Origin: Nitrospirillum amazonense
GTDB taxonomy: Bacteria > Pseudomonadota > Alphaproteobacteria > Azospirillales > Azospirillaceae
NCBI RefSeq assembly: GCF_007828045.1
Contig: NZ_VITN01000008.1
Span: 1 to 64,000, forward strand
Length of the DNA stretch: 64,000 nucleotides
Direction: 5' to 3'
Shown in pieces: positions 26,841-35,808 of the stretch; the stretch's first letter is position 1, and each line of letters begins with the position of its first letter. The notes beneath the pieces were generated by a model that was given only the letters and a program-made list of their open reading frames with translations, was not told the DNA's origin and did not search any database. Position numbers and translations under genes: made by a program.

Positions 26841-29800
26841 TCACCCCACACCCTGGATCAGAGCCAGCAGATCCTCGTCGGACAGATGCCCAGCGGTGTC
26901 GGCGTCTTGCAGCAGGGCGTCGGCCAGGTCGCGCTTGCGGCCGTGCAGGGCGACGATGCCCTCCTCGATGCTGCCCTTCAGGATCAGGCGATAGATGGTC
27001 ACGGGCCGGCGCTGGCCGATGCGGTGGGCGCGGTCCGACGCCTGGTCCTCCACGGCGGGGTTCCACCACGGGTCCAGGTGGATGACGTAGTCGGCCGCCG
27101 TCAGGTTCAGGCCCACGCCGCCGGCCTTCAGGCTGATGAGGAACAGCTCGCCCTCGCCCGCCTGGAAGGCCGCCACCCGCCGCTGCCGCTCCGCCGCCGT
27201 CAGGCTGCCGTCCAACAGCTGATAGGTGACGCCCATCCGGTCCAGGGCGATGCGCACCCGCGCCAGATGGCCGATGAACTGGCTGAACACCAGGGCGCGG
27301 TGGCCGCTCTCGCGCAACTCCTCCACCAGTTCCAGGAAGGCGTCCAGCTTGGCCGAGGGCAGGTGCGCGTCGGCCGCCACCAGGTCGGGGTGGCAGCAGG
27401 CCTGCCGCAGGCGGGTGATCTCCGCCAGGATGTGGATGCGGGAGCGCTCGCCCGACATCTCCTCCAGCTTTTCCAGGGCCCGGCGGCGCAGGGCCTCGTA
27501 GAAGGCGATCTCCTCCGCCCCGCGCTCGACCAGCAGGGTCTGCTCCGTGCGCGGCGGCAGTTCGGACAGGACCGCCGCCTTGGTCCGGCGCAGCAGGAAG
27601 GGCTGCACCACCGCGCGCAGGGCCGCGCGGGCGCCCGGGCTGCGCGCCGCCTGGATGGGGGTACCGAAGCGCTGGGCGAAGGCCTTGCGGCTGCCCAGCA
27701 GGCCGGGGTTGGTGAACTGGAACAGGCTCCACAGCTCTTCCAGGTCGTTTTCCACCGGCGTGCCGGTCAGGGCCAGGCGGAAGCCGGCGGTCAGGGCGCG
27801 GGCAGCCTGGGCGCGGCGGGTGTCCGGGTTCTTGATGGCCTGGGCCTCGTCCAGCACGGCCACGGCCCAGGGTACGGCCGTCAGCAAGGCTTCCTCCCGC
27901 ACCAGCAGGCCGTAGGTGGTGACCAGCACGTCGCCGGGGCCAAGGGCCTTCAGCACCTCCTGCCGTCCGCCCGTCTCGGCCAGGCGGTGGACGGTCAGCC
28001 CGGGGGCGAAGCGCGCCAGTTCCGACTGCCAGTTGCCGGCGACGGAGGTGGGGGCCACCACCAGCATGGGGCCGTCGCCGGCCTTGGCCGCCATCAGGGC
28101 AATGGCCTGAACGGTCTTGCCCAGGCCCATGTCGTCGGCCAGCAGGGCGCCGGCGCCCAGGCGTGCCAGCCGGCTCATCCAGAAATAGCCCTCCGCCTGG
28201 TACTCGCGCAGTTCGGCGGTCAGGCCGTTGGGCAGGCGCGGCTGCCAGGCCGCCGCCTCATCCAGGGTTTGGATGAAGGCGTGCCAGGCCTGGTCCACCT
28301 GGGCCGAGGCCGCTTCCTCGACCAAGCCGCGCAGGGCGGCGCCGGCCGCGCGCGGCACCTTCGTCCCCCCCATGCGCAGCAGGCGGTCCAGCTGCTGGCG
28401 GAAATGGCGGTCCAGGGCCACGAACTGGCCATCGCCCAGGGGCACGAAACGGCCGGGCGCGTCCTCCAGCCGGGTCAGCAACTCCTTCAGGTCCAGCACC
28501 AGCCCCTCATCCAGCGTCAGGGACCCGGCCACGGCGAACCAGCTTTCGGTGCTCTTGACCGTGGTGCTGAAATGGCTGGAGCCGGCCTCGTCACCATGCA
28601 GGGTCAGCTTCTGCCCCTCCGGCCATTCCAGGACCGGCGGCTGGGGCAGGGCCTTCAACTCGCTCAGGAATTCCAGCGCGGCGCTCAAGCCCTCCAGCTC
28701 CCATTCCCGGCCTTCGCCGCCCAGGCTGGGACAGGCGTCGGCCAGGGCCTGGGCCAGGCGTTCTTCCGCCGCCAGATCGCGCACGGCGCGGCGGCCGTTG
28801 CCGGTGACGCGGCGGCTGCCTTGGCCGGGGGCGAAATGGGGCCCCTCGGGGCCCAGCGGTCGCACCACCAGCGAGACCTTGAGGCCGGGGTCCAGCAGGC
28901 GCAGCCGCACCACCGGGGCGGGGTCGCCCTCCTCCGTCCGGCCCTCGTCCAGGTCGGCCGCCTCCACCCGCACCGGCAGCTCGGGCATGCGGGAGCGGGC
29001 GATGGCGGCCAGGCGGTCGCGGGCCACGGCCGGCACGGTGATGCCCTCCTCGCCCAGCAGTTTGCCCGCCGCCACGGCTTTGTCGTCGATCACCACCACG
29101 CGCCAGCGGGCGGGACCCTCCACCTCGATGACGGCGTCCGGTTCCGGCGCCGGGTGCGACAGGGCCAGGCGGTAGCCGTCCCGGGTGCCGGCCAGCACCA
29201 GCTCCGCCCGCGCCAGCACCAGCTCCACCGGCGGGCCGGGTTCGCGCCGGTAGAACACGCGGGGGTGGCCCGCCAGGGCCGGCAGGGCGTCGCGCGGCGG
29301 CAGGAAGTACTCATAGCGGGACCGGCCATGGCCCCAGCCGTCATAGTCGCGGGCGATGGTGGCGATGACGCGCCGGTCGAACTCATCCAGATAGGTCAGT
29401 TGGGTGTCGCCCTGGTACAGGCGCTTCAGCGGGATGGGGCGTCCCACGCTCCAACCCTGGGTCGGGCTTTTGGTCGGGCCCCGCTGCTGCACCTGCTCCA
29501 CCGGTTCCACCGCGCCGCTGCTGGGATCGACCAGCCAGGCCAGGCGCTTGCCCGTGGTCTTCCTCTCCGCCGGGGCCGGCGGTTCCAGCAGCACCTCCAG
29601 GCTTTCCAGCGCCCGCTCCCACGGCTCCTTGACCGGCAGCAGGGCCAGGAAGCGCAGCGTCACACGCCTGCCGGGCCGCGCCAGATGGGCTTGATAGGGG
29701 GTGGGATTGTTGGCCACCCGGGCCAGCACCTCCGCCATCAGGTCGGCAGCCAGGGGCATGGTGGGGGCCAGATGGCGGAACCACTGGTCCCAGGCGTCGG

Positions 29801-30932
29801 CATGCTGGCGGGCCAGCGCCGCATCGACCACGGCCGCCGCCACAGCCACCAGACCCAGGCCCAGGGGGGAGGGCCGGGCCATGGTGTCGGTGGCGCTCAA
29901 CAGCCATTTCACACCGTTCAGGGCCGCCTCGGGCTTGTTGGCGGCCAAGTTGGTCAGGGCTTCGATGGCCATGGACCCCAGCGGGATCTGCCCGGCCTGG
30001 ATGTGGTCCTGCGCCAGGGTGGGGATGGCGGCGTGCTGGGCTGGGTCGCCCCCGGCCAACTGCGCACACAGGTGCAGCACCCCCAGATACCCTGGCAGAC
30101 CGCCCTTGCGCTTGCGCAAGGCCCGGCGATGCAGAGTCACGGCCTCGGCGAACAGCGCGCGGGCCCGGGGTGCGTCCCCTGACAGCAGGGCCTGGGCGGC
30201 GGCATAGGGCAGGGCCGCGTCGCTTGAGGGTGGATCGGCCAGCAATGCCTGCAACGCTGGCACATCGCCGCTCAGCAGGCGGAAATCCGCGATCAAGGGA
30301 AAGCAATCATGGCGCAGCGCGGGGAGTGTCTGGGCATGGGCCACCAGAGCCGGCAGGTCCGGCGACATCTCCGCCGTTGCGACCCAATGCCCGACCTTCA
30401 CCGCCAGCAGTGTCGCCTGGATGACGGGTGCGCGCCCGGCCAGCCAGTCGATACCCAAGGGTACCAGGGTGAAGTGACGCGTGAACGGCTCCGTCAGGGC
30501 AGTCGCGGGGCGTTTGGCCAGGGTCAGCAGGCGGTGGAACTCCGCGCCATCGTTCCGCAGGGCCGCCAGACGCAGTCCCCGCGCCAGGTCGATCTCCACC
30601 AGCTTGGGGTCCCAATAGCTTTTCGACTCGCCGGGCAGCTGGGTGCGAATGGCGATGGCCAGGGCCTTGCCCTCCGCCGTCTCCAGCGCCGCGACGGACG
30701 CCGCGTGGGCCAGCGCGGGCGGGCAGGCCATCTTGTTGTTCAGCAGGCCGTGGCGGCGCAGGCTGTTCTGCGCATCGATCAGCGCCTCATGGGTCCAAGG
30801 GGTGGGGCTGACGCGCGCCTGGTTCAGGCAATCCAGCAGCGCGCGGGCCGGCGGCAGCGGGCCGATCAGGGCGATGAGGCGCAGCAGGATGCGGTCGGAG
30901 GGCGAAAGCGCGTCGAGATCGGGCGGGGTCAT
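26841..30932 (-). CDS. SNF2/SWI2-family DEAD-box ATPase (HepA-like)
   Basis: A 1363-residue protein. The first 450 residues are helical repeats, and the middle carries a bacterial SNF2-associated region. The ATPase core starts near 915: LREYQAEGYFWMSRL, Walker A LLADDMGLGKT at about 935, Walker B-like VLDEAQAIKN at about 1030, then LALTGTPVENDLEELW. The C-terminal helicase half contains RALVFSQFIGHL, ISLKAGGVGLNLTAADYVI and SDRAHRIGQRRPV. It is a double-stranded DNA translocase that remodels protein-DNA complexes; the target is unknown. ATG at 30932 (MTPPDLDAL) starts 20 bases after the pseG stop, so it is probably co-transcribed with pseG. Confidence 0.9.
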   Translation of the reverse strand: MTPPDLDALSPSDRILLRLIALIGPLPPARALLDCLNQARVSPTPWTHEALIDAQNSLRRHGLLNNKMACPPALAHAASVAALETAEGKALAIAIRTQLPGESKSYWDPKLVEIDLARGLRLAALRNDGAEFHRLLTLAKRPATALTEPFTRHFTLVPLGIDWLAGRAPVIQATLLAVKVGHWVATAEMSPDLPALVAHAQTLPALRHDCFPLIADFRLLSGDVPALQALLADPPSSDAALPYAAAQALLSGDAPRARALFAEAVTLHRRALRKRKGGLPGYLGVLHLCAQLAGGDPAQHAAIPTLAQDHIQAGQIPLGSMAIEALTNLAANKPEAALNGVKWLLSATDTMARPSPLGLGLVAVAAAVVDAALARQHADAWDQWFRHLAPTMPLAADLMAEVLARVANNPTPYQAHLARPGRRVTLRFLALLPVKEPWERALESLEVLLEPPAPAERKTTGKRLAWLVDPSSGAVEPVEQVQQRGPTKSPTQGWSVGRPIPLKRLYQGDTQLTYLDEFDRRVIATIARDYDGWGHGRSRYEYFLPPRDALPALAGHPRVFYRREPGPPVELVLARAELVLAGTRDGYRLALSHPAPEPDAVIEVEGPARWRVVVIDDKAVAAGKLLGEEGITVPAVARDRLAAIARSRMPELPVRVEAADLDEGRTEEGDPAPVVRLRLLDPGLKVSLVVRPLGPEGPHFAPGQGSRRVTGNGRRAVRDLAAEERLAQALADACPSLGGEGREWELEGLSAALEFLSELKALPQPPVLEWPEGQKLTLHGDEAGSSHFSTTVKSTESWFAVAGSLTLDEGLVLDLKELLTRLEDAPGRFVPLGDGQFVALDRHFRQQLDRLLRMGGTKVPRAAGAALRGLVEEAASAQVDQAWHAFIQTLDEAAAWQPRLPNGLTAELREYQAEGYFWMSRLARLGAGALLADDMGLGKTVQAIALMAAKAGDGPMLVVAPTSVAGNWQSELARFAPGLTVHRLAETGGRQEVLKALGPGDVLVTTYGLLVREEALLTAVPWAVAVLDEAQAIKNPDTRRAQAARALTAGFRLALTGTPVENDLEELWSLFQFTNPGLLGSRKAFAQRFGTPIQAARSPGARAALRAVVQPFLLRRTKAAVLSELPPRTEQTLLVERGAEEIAFYEALRRRALEKLEEMSGERSRIHILAEITRLRQACCHPDLVAADAHLPSAKLDAFLELVEELRESGHRALVFSQFIGHLARVRIALDRMGVTYQLLDGSLTAAERQRRVAAFQAGEGELFLISLKAGGVGLNLTAADYVIHLDPWWNPAVEDQASDRAHRIGQRRPVTIYRLILKGSIEEGIVALHGRKRDLADALLQDADTAGHLSDEDLLALIQGVG

Positions 30933-30951
30933 GCAGCGACCATAGCGGTGA

Positions 30952-32028
30952 TCAGGCTGGCAGGGCCAGCAACGCGTCGGCGATGCGCATCGCGCCCAAT
31001 CCATCCACCACCTGGCCACCCACTCCCTGGCCGTCGCCGCCCTGGCCGATGCGGCGGCTCAGGGTCGCGCGCGCGTCGGCGTCGGCCCACAGCGCCAGGG
31101 CGGCGGTCGTGACGCGCTCCGCCGCCTCGGCCTTGTCCATGCCGCGCGCGTCGATGACCCGGGCCTTGGCCGATGCCGCCACCGCGCCGGCGCTGCTGGC
31201 CTGGTTATCCGCCACCACCACCAGCAGCGTGGGCACCGCCAGGCAGGCCAGCTCCCCCAAGGTGCCGCCGGCGGCGGACAGGGCCAGGCCGGCCTCGCGC
31301 ATCAGATCGGCCATGCGCGGTGTTTCCACGTGCACGACCGTGTTGGGGTAACGGTCGCCGGCGGTGCGGATGCAGTCGGTGTTGGGGTTGCTGCCCCCCA
31401 CCACCACGTCCAGGCCGACGCCATCGGGCAGGGCCGGGGCCAGGCGCTTCAGGCAGGGCAGGGTCAGGCCCGCCGGGTCGGTGCCGCCGAAGGTCAACAG
31501 CAGGCGCCGGCGCTGGTCCAGCGGCGGCAGGGCCTGGCCGCGCGCCCGGCGGAACTCCGCCCGCAAAGGCGCGTAGGCGGGCCCCAGCGCCAGCACGGCG
31601 TCCGGGTTGGTGGCACGATAGACCGCCTGGTCCACCGCCGCCCCCGGATTCACGATCAGGCGGGCGTGCAGGGGCCGCGTGCCCGGCCCGTCATCGAAGG
31701 CCATGACCGGCACACCCAGCCCAGCCAGTCCGGCGCGATAGGCGTCGTCGAAGTGATAACCGTCCAGGATCAGGACGCGGGCATCGTGCCGGCGGACCTG
31801 CTCCGCCAGGCTGGTCACATCCGCCTCACCTCCCGCCGGGCCCGCCAGCATCATGACGCCGAAGCCGGCGGCGTCCAGGCGCCGCGCCAAGGCCGGTGGC
31901 AGGTCCACGGCCGCGAACAGGGGTGACACCCCCCGTTCCCTCAGGGCCTCCGCCACCGACAGGCAGCGCATGACATGGCCGGTGCCCATGGAGGCGGTGG
32001 CGTCGGCGCGGATCAGGATGGTGTTCAA
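30952..32028 (-). CDS. pseG: UDP-2,4-diacetamido-2,4,6-trideoxy-beta-L-altropyranose hydrolase
   Basis: A 358-residue GT-B-fold hydrolase that removes UDP to give the free sugar used by PseI. Signature: IRADATASMGTGHVMRCLSV, with the catalytic His in GTGHVMRC. Also VLILDGYHFDD, LLTFGGTDPAGLT, and the nucleotide-binding ALSAAGGTLGELACLAVPTL. The family is confined to pseudaminic acid pathways (FlmD in Caulobacter). The C-terminal end contains a Gly/Gln/Val-rich stretch (GQGGDGQGVGGQVVDGLG) that is unusual. It faces the KAS III-like gene across 75 bases and is followed by the SNF2 gene. Confidence 0.9.
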   Translation of the reverse strand: MNTILIRADATASMGTGHVMRCLSVAEALRERGVSPLFAAVDLPPALARRLDAAGFGVMMLAGPAGGEADVTSLAEQVRRHDARVLILDGYHFDDAYRAGLAGLGVPVMAFDDGPGTRPLHARLIVNPGAAVDQAVYRATNPDAVLALGPAYAPLRAEFRRARGQALPPLDQRRRLLLTFGGTDPAGLTLPCLKRLAPALPDGVGLDVVVGGSNPNTDCIRTAGDRYPNTVVHVETPRMADLMREAGLALSAAGGTLGELACLAVPTLLVVVADNQASSAGAVAASAKARVIDARGMDKAEAAERVTTAALALWADADARATLSRRIGQGGDGQGVGGQVVDGLGAMRIADALLALPA

Positions 32029-32103
32029 CAGAGGGCCTTTGGCATCGGGACCGGAATGGCCATAGTATAACAGCTAAGGACACTTCTCTCAGGGCGGGTT
32101 GCG

Positions 32104-33186
32104 GTGAAGGCCATCGTCGAAGGCGTGCGGATCAAGGGCTTCCGGGCCGTGGTGCCCAAGGAACGGCATTCCTACCTGGAAGACCACACCCTGTTCACCG
32201 AGGAGGAATCGCGAAAGCTCTACGCTACCATCGGCGTGGCGGAGCGGCGCCTGCTGCCCCGGCCCTACATGGCGTCCGACATGTGCGTCGCGGCGGCCGA
32301 GGGGCTGATGCGGCAGTTGGACTGGGACCCGGCCTCGGTCGACCTTCTCATCTTCGTCAGCCAGGATGCCGATTACGTGCTGCCCGTCACCGCCGCCGTC
32401 ATGCAGCGGCGCCTGGGCCTGCCCACCACCGCCGCAGCCTTCGACGTGCCGCTGGGCTGCTCCGGTTTCGCCTACGGCACCTGGATGGCGGCGCGCCTCC
32501 TGGGTGGCAGCACGGCGCGGCGCGCCCTGGTGCTGGCCGGCGACAACTCCGCCCGCTGGCTGCGCCCGGACGACCGCGCCACCCTGCCCCTGTTCGGCGA
32601 CGCCGGCAGCGCCACGGCGCTGGAGGTGGACGCCGGCGCCCCCCCCATCCACGCCATCCTGGGCACCGACGGCAGCGGGGCCAAGCACATCTTCGTGAAG
32701 GCCGGCGGCAAGCGCGATTGCCTGATCCCGGGTGAGCAGCCCTGGTCGGAGGAGGAGCACAAGCGCCTCTACCGCGATGCCCGCCTGCACCTGAACGGGG
32801 CGGAGGTCTTCACCTTCACCCTGCGCTCCGTCCCGCCGCTGCTGCGCGAGGCGATGGAGCACGCCGGCGTGACGCTGGACGATTTGGATATGATCGTTCC
32901 GCACCAGGCCAACCGCATGATGCTGGACCACATCCGCAAGAAGATCGGGGCGGCGCCCGAGCGCTTCCTGATCGATATGGAGAAGTTCGGCAACACCAGC
33001 TCCGCCTCCGTGCCCCTGGCCATTTGCCACCGCATGGGGCCCATGCTGGCCGCGGGGCCGAAGAAGCTGCTGATGGCCGGCTTCGGCGTCGGCTGGTCCT
33101 GGGGCACCCTGGTGGCGGAGGTCGGCCCCATCGCCGAACCGACGCTGGCCGAAATGCCGGACGATTTCGCGCCGCTGGAAGTCTGA
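32104..33186 (+). CDS. 3-oxoacyl-ACP synthase III (KAS III/FabH-like)
   Basis: A 360-residue thiolase-fold condensing enzyme with the KAS III triad: C119 (PLGCSGFAYG), H267 (VPHQANRMM) and N297 (FGNTSSASVP). It would start or extend an acyl chain on an ACP. It is longer than and diverged from housekeeping FabH and begins with GTG. Position argues for a glycan role: it is divergent from pseG, and the window holds two dedicated ACPs. Campylobacter flagellar loci also carry a second FabH. DUF3445 follows five bases after the stop. Confidence 0.87.
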   Translation: MKAIVEGVRIKGFRAVVPKERHSYLEDHTLFTEEESRKLYATIGVAERRLLPRPYMASDMCVAAAEGLMRQLDWDPASVDLLIFVSQDADYVLPVTAAVMQRRLGLPTTAAAFDVPLGCSGFAYGTWMAARLLGGSTARRALVLAGDNSARWLRPDDRATLPLFGDAGSATALEVDAGAPPIHAILGTDGSGAKHIFVKAGGKRDCLIPGEQPWSEEEHKRLYRDARLHLNGAEVFTFTLRSVPPLLREAMEHAGVTLDDLDMIVPHQANRMMLDHIRKKIGAAPERFLIDMEKFGNTSSASVPLAICHRMGPMLAAGPKKLLMAGFGVGWSWGTLVAEVGPIAEPTLAEMPDDFAPLEV

Positions 33187-33191
33187 CGCCT

Positions 33192-34112
33192 GTGAACGCC
33201 TGGGACCTGCCGCCGGAACAGCCGTGCTGGCCGTTCGACGGCGGCGACTGGCGCATGGCCATGGGCCTGATGGCCCTGGACCCCGCCCGATGGCTGATGG
33301 TGGACGACAGCTGCCCCGCCCTGCTGGCGCAGCGCCGCCAGCTGCTGGTCCAGCGGCACGGGGCCGTGACCGGCTTCCTGCCAGGCAGCGAGGGGGCCCA
33401 GGGGGAATTGCTGGCGTTGCTGGCGGACCATCTGTCCCATCACTTCCCGCATGCCTACACCCGCGACGGGCACCGTTTCACCTGCCACATCACCGGAGAT
33501 GCCTGGGACTTGGCCGACGCCGGCCCAAATCCGCTGGAACTCGCCGGCCGCCTGGTGGCGGAGGACCTCTGCCTGTTGCTGCCGGGCCCTGATGATGTCC
33601 CTATGCTGGCCGCCGCCGTGCTGTGCTTCCCCAACCGCTGGCGCCTGCATGAGAAGCTGGGTCGGCCCATGGCGGGCATCCACGCGCCGGTGGCGCTCTA
33701 TGGGGAAAGGCTGGGGCGGCCGGTGGACCGCTTCCTGGAAACCCTGGCGCCGGAACGGCCGGTGTGGCGCATGAACTGGGGCCTGAACGACGACCCCGCC
33801 TTGTTCCAGCCGGATGAGGTGGCGCACACCGTCGCCGATGCCGCCATCAGCGCCGACAATGCCGGCCACCGCCTGTTCCTGCGCATCGAACGCCAGACCC
33901 TGCGCCGCCTGCCCGCCACCGGCGCCGTGCTGTTCACCATCCGCACCTATCAGCGCGCCCTGGCCGACCTGGCCGCGATCGAGGCGGCGCAGTTCGCCCA
34001 CATTCTGCGCACGGTGCCGGAACCGGTGGCCCGCTACAAAGGCCTGCCGCGCACGGGCGGCCCCGCCCTTGGTTTCCTGGACCGTGTGGCGCAAGGTCTC
34101 GGCCCCTCATAA
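33192..34112 (+). CDS. DUF3445 protein, heme-dependent oxidative N-demethylase-like
   Basis: A 306-residue protein of the DUF3445 family (heme-dependent oxidative N-demethylase alpha-subunit-like). Typical segments are the C-terminal RMNWGLNDDPALFQP, RLFLRIERQTLRRLPATGAV and LFTIRTYQRALADL. Characterised relatives remove methyl groups from secondary amines using a heme/PAS-like pocket. The other subunits of that complex are absent here, so the reaction may differ. The frame starts at GTG 33192, five bases after the KAS III stop, with no clear ribosome binding site; a later ATG at 33258 is an alternative. Co-transcription with KAS III is likely. Confidence 0.8.
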   Translation: MNAWDLPPEQPCWPFDGGDWRMAMGLMALDPARWLMVDDSCPALLAQRRQLLVQRHGAVTGFLPGSEGAQGELLALLADHLSHHFPHAYTRDGHRFTCHITGDAWDLADAGPNPLELAGRLVAEDLCLLLPGPDDVPMLAAAVLCFPNRWRLHEKLGRPMAGIHAPVALYGERLGRPVDRFLETLAPERPVWRMNWGLNDDPALFQPDEVAHTVADAAISADNAGHRLFLRIERQTLRRLPATGAVLFTIRTYQRALADLAAIEAAQFAHILRTVPEPVARYKGLPRTGGPALGFLDRVAQGLGPS

Positions 34113-34143
34113 GGCCCATGAGGAATTTCCAACCGTCCCCGTG

Positions 34144-34172
34144 TTGACAGGGCGGGGGCGGGATCGTCCTAT
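34144..34172 (+). promoter_or_regulatory. Candidate sigma-70 promoter of ribB
   Basis: TTGACA at 34144-34149 and TCCTAT at 34167-34172 are separated by 17 bases and lie about 38 bases before the FMN riboswitch. The -35 is perfect, the -10 is weak. Confidence 0.5.
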
Positions 34173-34209
34173 CAGCGGGTCATCCGGCCCCGCCGGATGG
34201 CGGAACGCT

Positions 34210-34357
34210 TGTTCTCAGGGCAGGGTGGAAATCCCGACCGGCGGTATCCCCTCTTGACGGAGGGGGAGCCCGCGAGCGCCCAGGGGCGGTGACGCCCCTG
34301 GGGTCAGCAGACCCGGTGAAACGCCGGGGCCGACGGTTATAGTCCGGATGAAAGAGG
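34210..34357 (+). promoter_or_regulatory. FMN riboswitch (RFN element) controlling ribB
   Basis: The conserved RFN blocks appear in order: TTCTCAGGGCAGGGTGGAAA, then ATCCCGACCGGCGGTAT, AGCCCGCGAGC, a variable hairpin (CAGGGGCGGTGACGCCCCTG), GGTCAGCAGACCCGGTG, and CCGACGGTTATAGTCCGGATGAAAG. FMN binding lowers expression of riboflavin genes. About 160 GC-rich bases follow before ribB; they contain several inverted repeats (such as GCCCGC/GCGGGC at 34366-34382) that could form the expression platform, but no classical T-tract terminator is obvious. The 34113-34520 gap holds no gene. Confidence 0.95.
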
Positions 34358-34520
34358 ATGAGCCGGCCCGCGGTGCGCGGGCGCGCACCCCCATGGGCCC
34401 GCCGGGTCCGGGCTGGGAACGCGCACGTGCATGGGGCCTGCCCGGGGGACGAGTCCGTCCGCCCATCGTCTTTTCTCGCCCTGATTCAGGCTCGCCCGAT
34501 TGTTCAACGGAGTGAGACCC

Positions 34521-35204
34521 TTGAGTCAGATTTCCCATATCCCCGCCGCCACCCATGACGATGATCTGCTGTCCCGCTTCGGCGACGCCGAAACCCGGGT
34601 GGCCCGCGCCGTGGCCGCCATCCAGGCGGGCCAGGGCGTGATCGTCGTCGATGATGCCGACCGTGAGAATGAGGGCGACGTCATCTACGCCGCCGACAGC
34701 CTGACGGTGGAGCAGATGGCCCTGCTGATTCGCGACTGCAGCGGCATCGTCTGCCTGGTGCTGACCGACGACCACGCCCGCGCCCTGGACCTGCCGCCCA
34801 TGGTGGGCGCCAATTCCTCGCGCTACGGCACCGCCTTCACCGTCAGCATCGAGGCCAAGGCCGGCGTCACCACCGGCGTCTCGGCCGCCGACCGCGTCAC
34901 CACCATCCGCACGGCCATCGCCGCCGGCGCCAAGCCGGAAGACCTGGCCCGCCCCGGCCACGTCTTCCCCCTGCGCGCCCATCCCGGCGGGCTGGCGGCC
35001 CGCCGCGGGCATACCGAGGCCACCATCGACCTGGTGCGCCGCGCCGGCCGCGCGCCCGCCGGCGTGCTGTGCGAGGTGATGAAGCCCGACGGCAGCATGG
35101 CCCGCCTGCCCGATCTGGTCACCTATGCCGAAACCCACGGCATGCCCCTGGTCAGCATCGAGGATCTGGTCGCGGTGGCGATTTCCCGGCGCGCCGTCGC
35201 CTGA
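34521..35204 (+). CDS. ribB: 3,4-dihydroxy-2-butanone 4-phosphate synthase
   Basis: A 227-residue enzyme that converts ribulose 5-phosphate to the four-carbon unit of riboflavin. Signature residues: [17 protein letters not shown] (acidic metal site), [40 protein letters not shown] and [14 protein letters not shown]. There is no C-terminal GTP cyclohydrolase II domain, so this is the stand-alone RibB form rather than RibBA. TTG at 34521 (LSQISH) has GGAG eight bases upstream and is preferred; an in-frame TTG at 34500 and a GTG at 34512 are alternatives. It is controlled by the upstream FMN riboswitch. Confidence 0.93.
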   Translation: MSQISHIPAATHDDDLLSRFGDAETRVARAVAAIQAGQGVIVVDDADRENEGDVIYAADSLTVEQMALLIRDCSGIVCLVLTDDHARALDLPPMVGANSSRYGTAFTVSIEAKAGVTTGVSAADRVTTIRTAIAAGAKPEDLARPGHVFPLRAHPGGLAARRGHTEATIDLVRRAGRAPAGVLCEVMKPDGSMARLPDLVTYAETHGMPLVSIEDLVAVAISRRAVA

Positions 35205-35268
35205 GGATCGGCGCCGGCCAAATAGGACGGGACGAAAAAAAACCTCTTGCCAGGGGATGAACGGAGCT

Positions 35269-35303
35269 GTACCAATTGGTCAACGACGTACCGATTGGTA
35301 CAA
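35269..35303. promoter_or_regulatory. Twin operators GTACCRATTGGT upstream of the NTF2-TetR operon
   Basis: Two near-identical palindromic sites, GTACCAATTGGTCAA and GTACCGATTGGTACAA, start 19 bases apart, about two helical turns. This is typical of tandem TetR-family binding. They lie 37 bases upstream of the first gene of an operon whose second gene is a TetR regulator. Confidence 0.7.
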
Positions 35304-35339
35304 GTCGTGCCCCCGCATCCCTTTCCCATGGAGATCCCA

Positions 35340-35804
35340 ATGTCCCGTCCGCCCTTACCCCCCTACACTCATGATACCGCCATCCAGAAGGTCCGCGCCG
35401 CCGAGGATGGCTGGAACAGCCGTGATCCCGCCAAGGTGGCGCAGGCCTATACCGTCGACAGCCGCTGGCGCAACCGGGCGGAGTTCGTCACCGGCCGCCC
35501 CGCGATCGAGGCTTTCCTGGCCCGCAAGTGGGCCAAGGAACTGGACTACCGCCTGATCAAGGAAATATGGGCGTACACGGAAAACCGCATCGCCGTACGC
35601 TTCGCGTACGAATACCGCGACGACAGCGGCAACTGGTTCCGCGCCTACGGCAACGAGAATTGGGAGTTTGACGCCGACGGGCTGATGCGGGCGCGCCACG
35701 CCTGCATCAACGAACATCCGATCAAGGAGTCGGAACGCAAGTTCCATTGGCCGCTGGGCCGCCGCCCTGATGACCATCCCGGTCTCAGCGACCTGGGGCT
35801 GTGA
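35340..35804 (+). CDS. NTF2-like protein (DUF1348 family)
   Basis: A 154-residue protein of the SnoaL/NTF2-like fold, DUF1348 branch: [73 protein letters not shown] and [11 protein letters not shown]. The family is small, cytosolic and of unknown function, often next to TetR regulators as here. GGAG lies seven bases before the ATG. The TetR gene starts five bases after its stop. Confidence 0.87.
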   Translation: MSRPPLPPYTHDTAIQKVRAAEDGWNSRDPAKVAQAYTVDSRWRNRAEFVTGRPAIEAFLARKWAKELDYRLIKEIWAYTENRIAVRFAYEYRDDSGNWFRAYGNENWEFDADGLMRARHACINEHPIKESERKFHWPLGRRPDDHPGLSDLGL

Positions 35805-35808
35805 CAGC

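Noticed and set aside
26604-30182. A rightward open frame of 1192 codons opposite the SNF2 gene
   Set aside because: It is antisense to a clear SNF2 helicase, is Gly/Gln/His/Arg-rich without any domain, and exists only because high third-position GC removes stop codons from the opposite strand.
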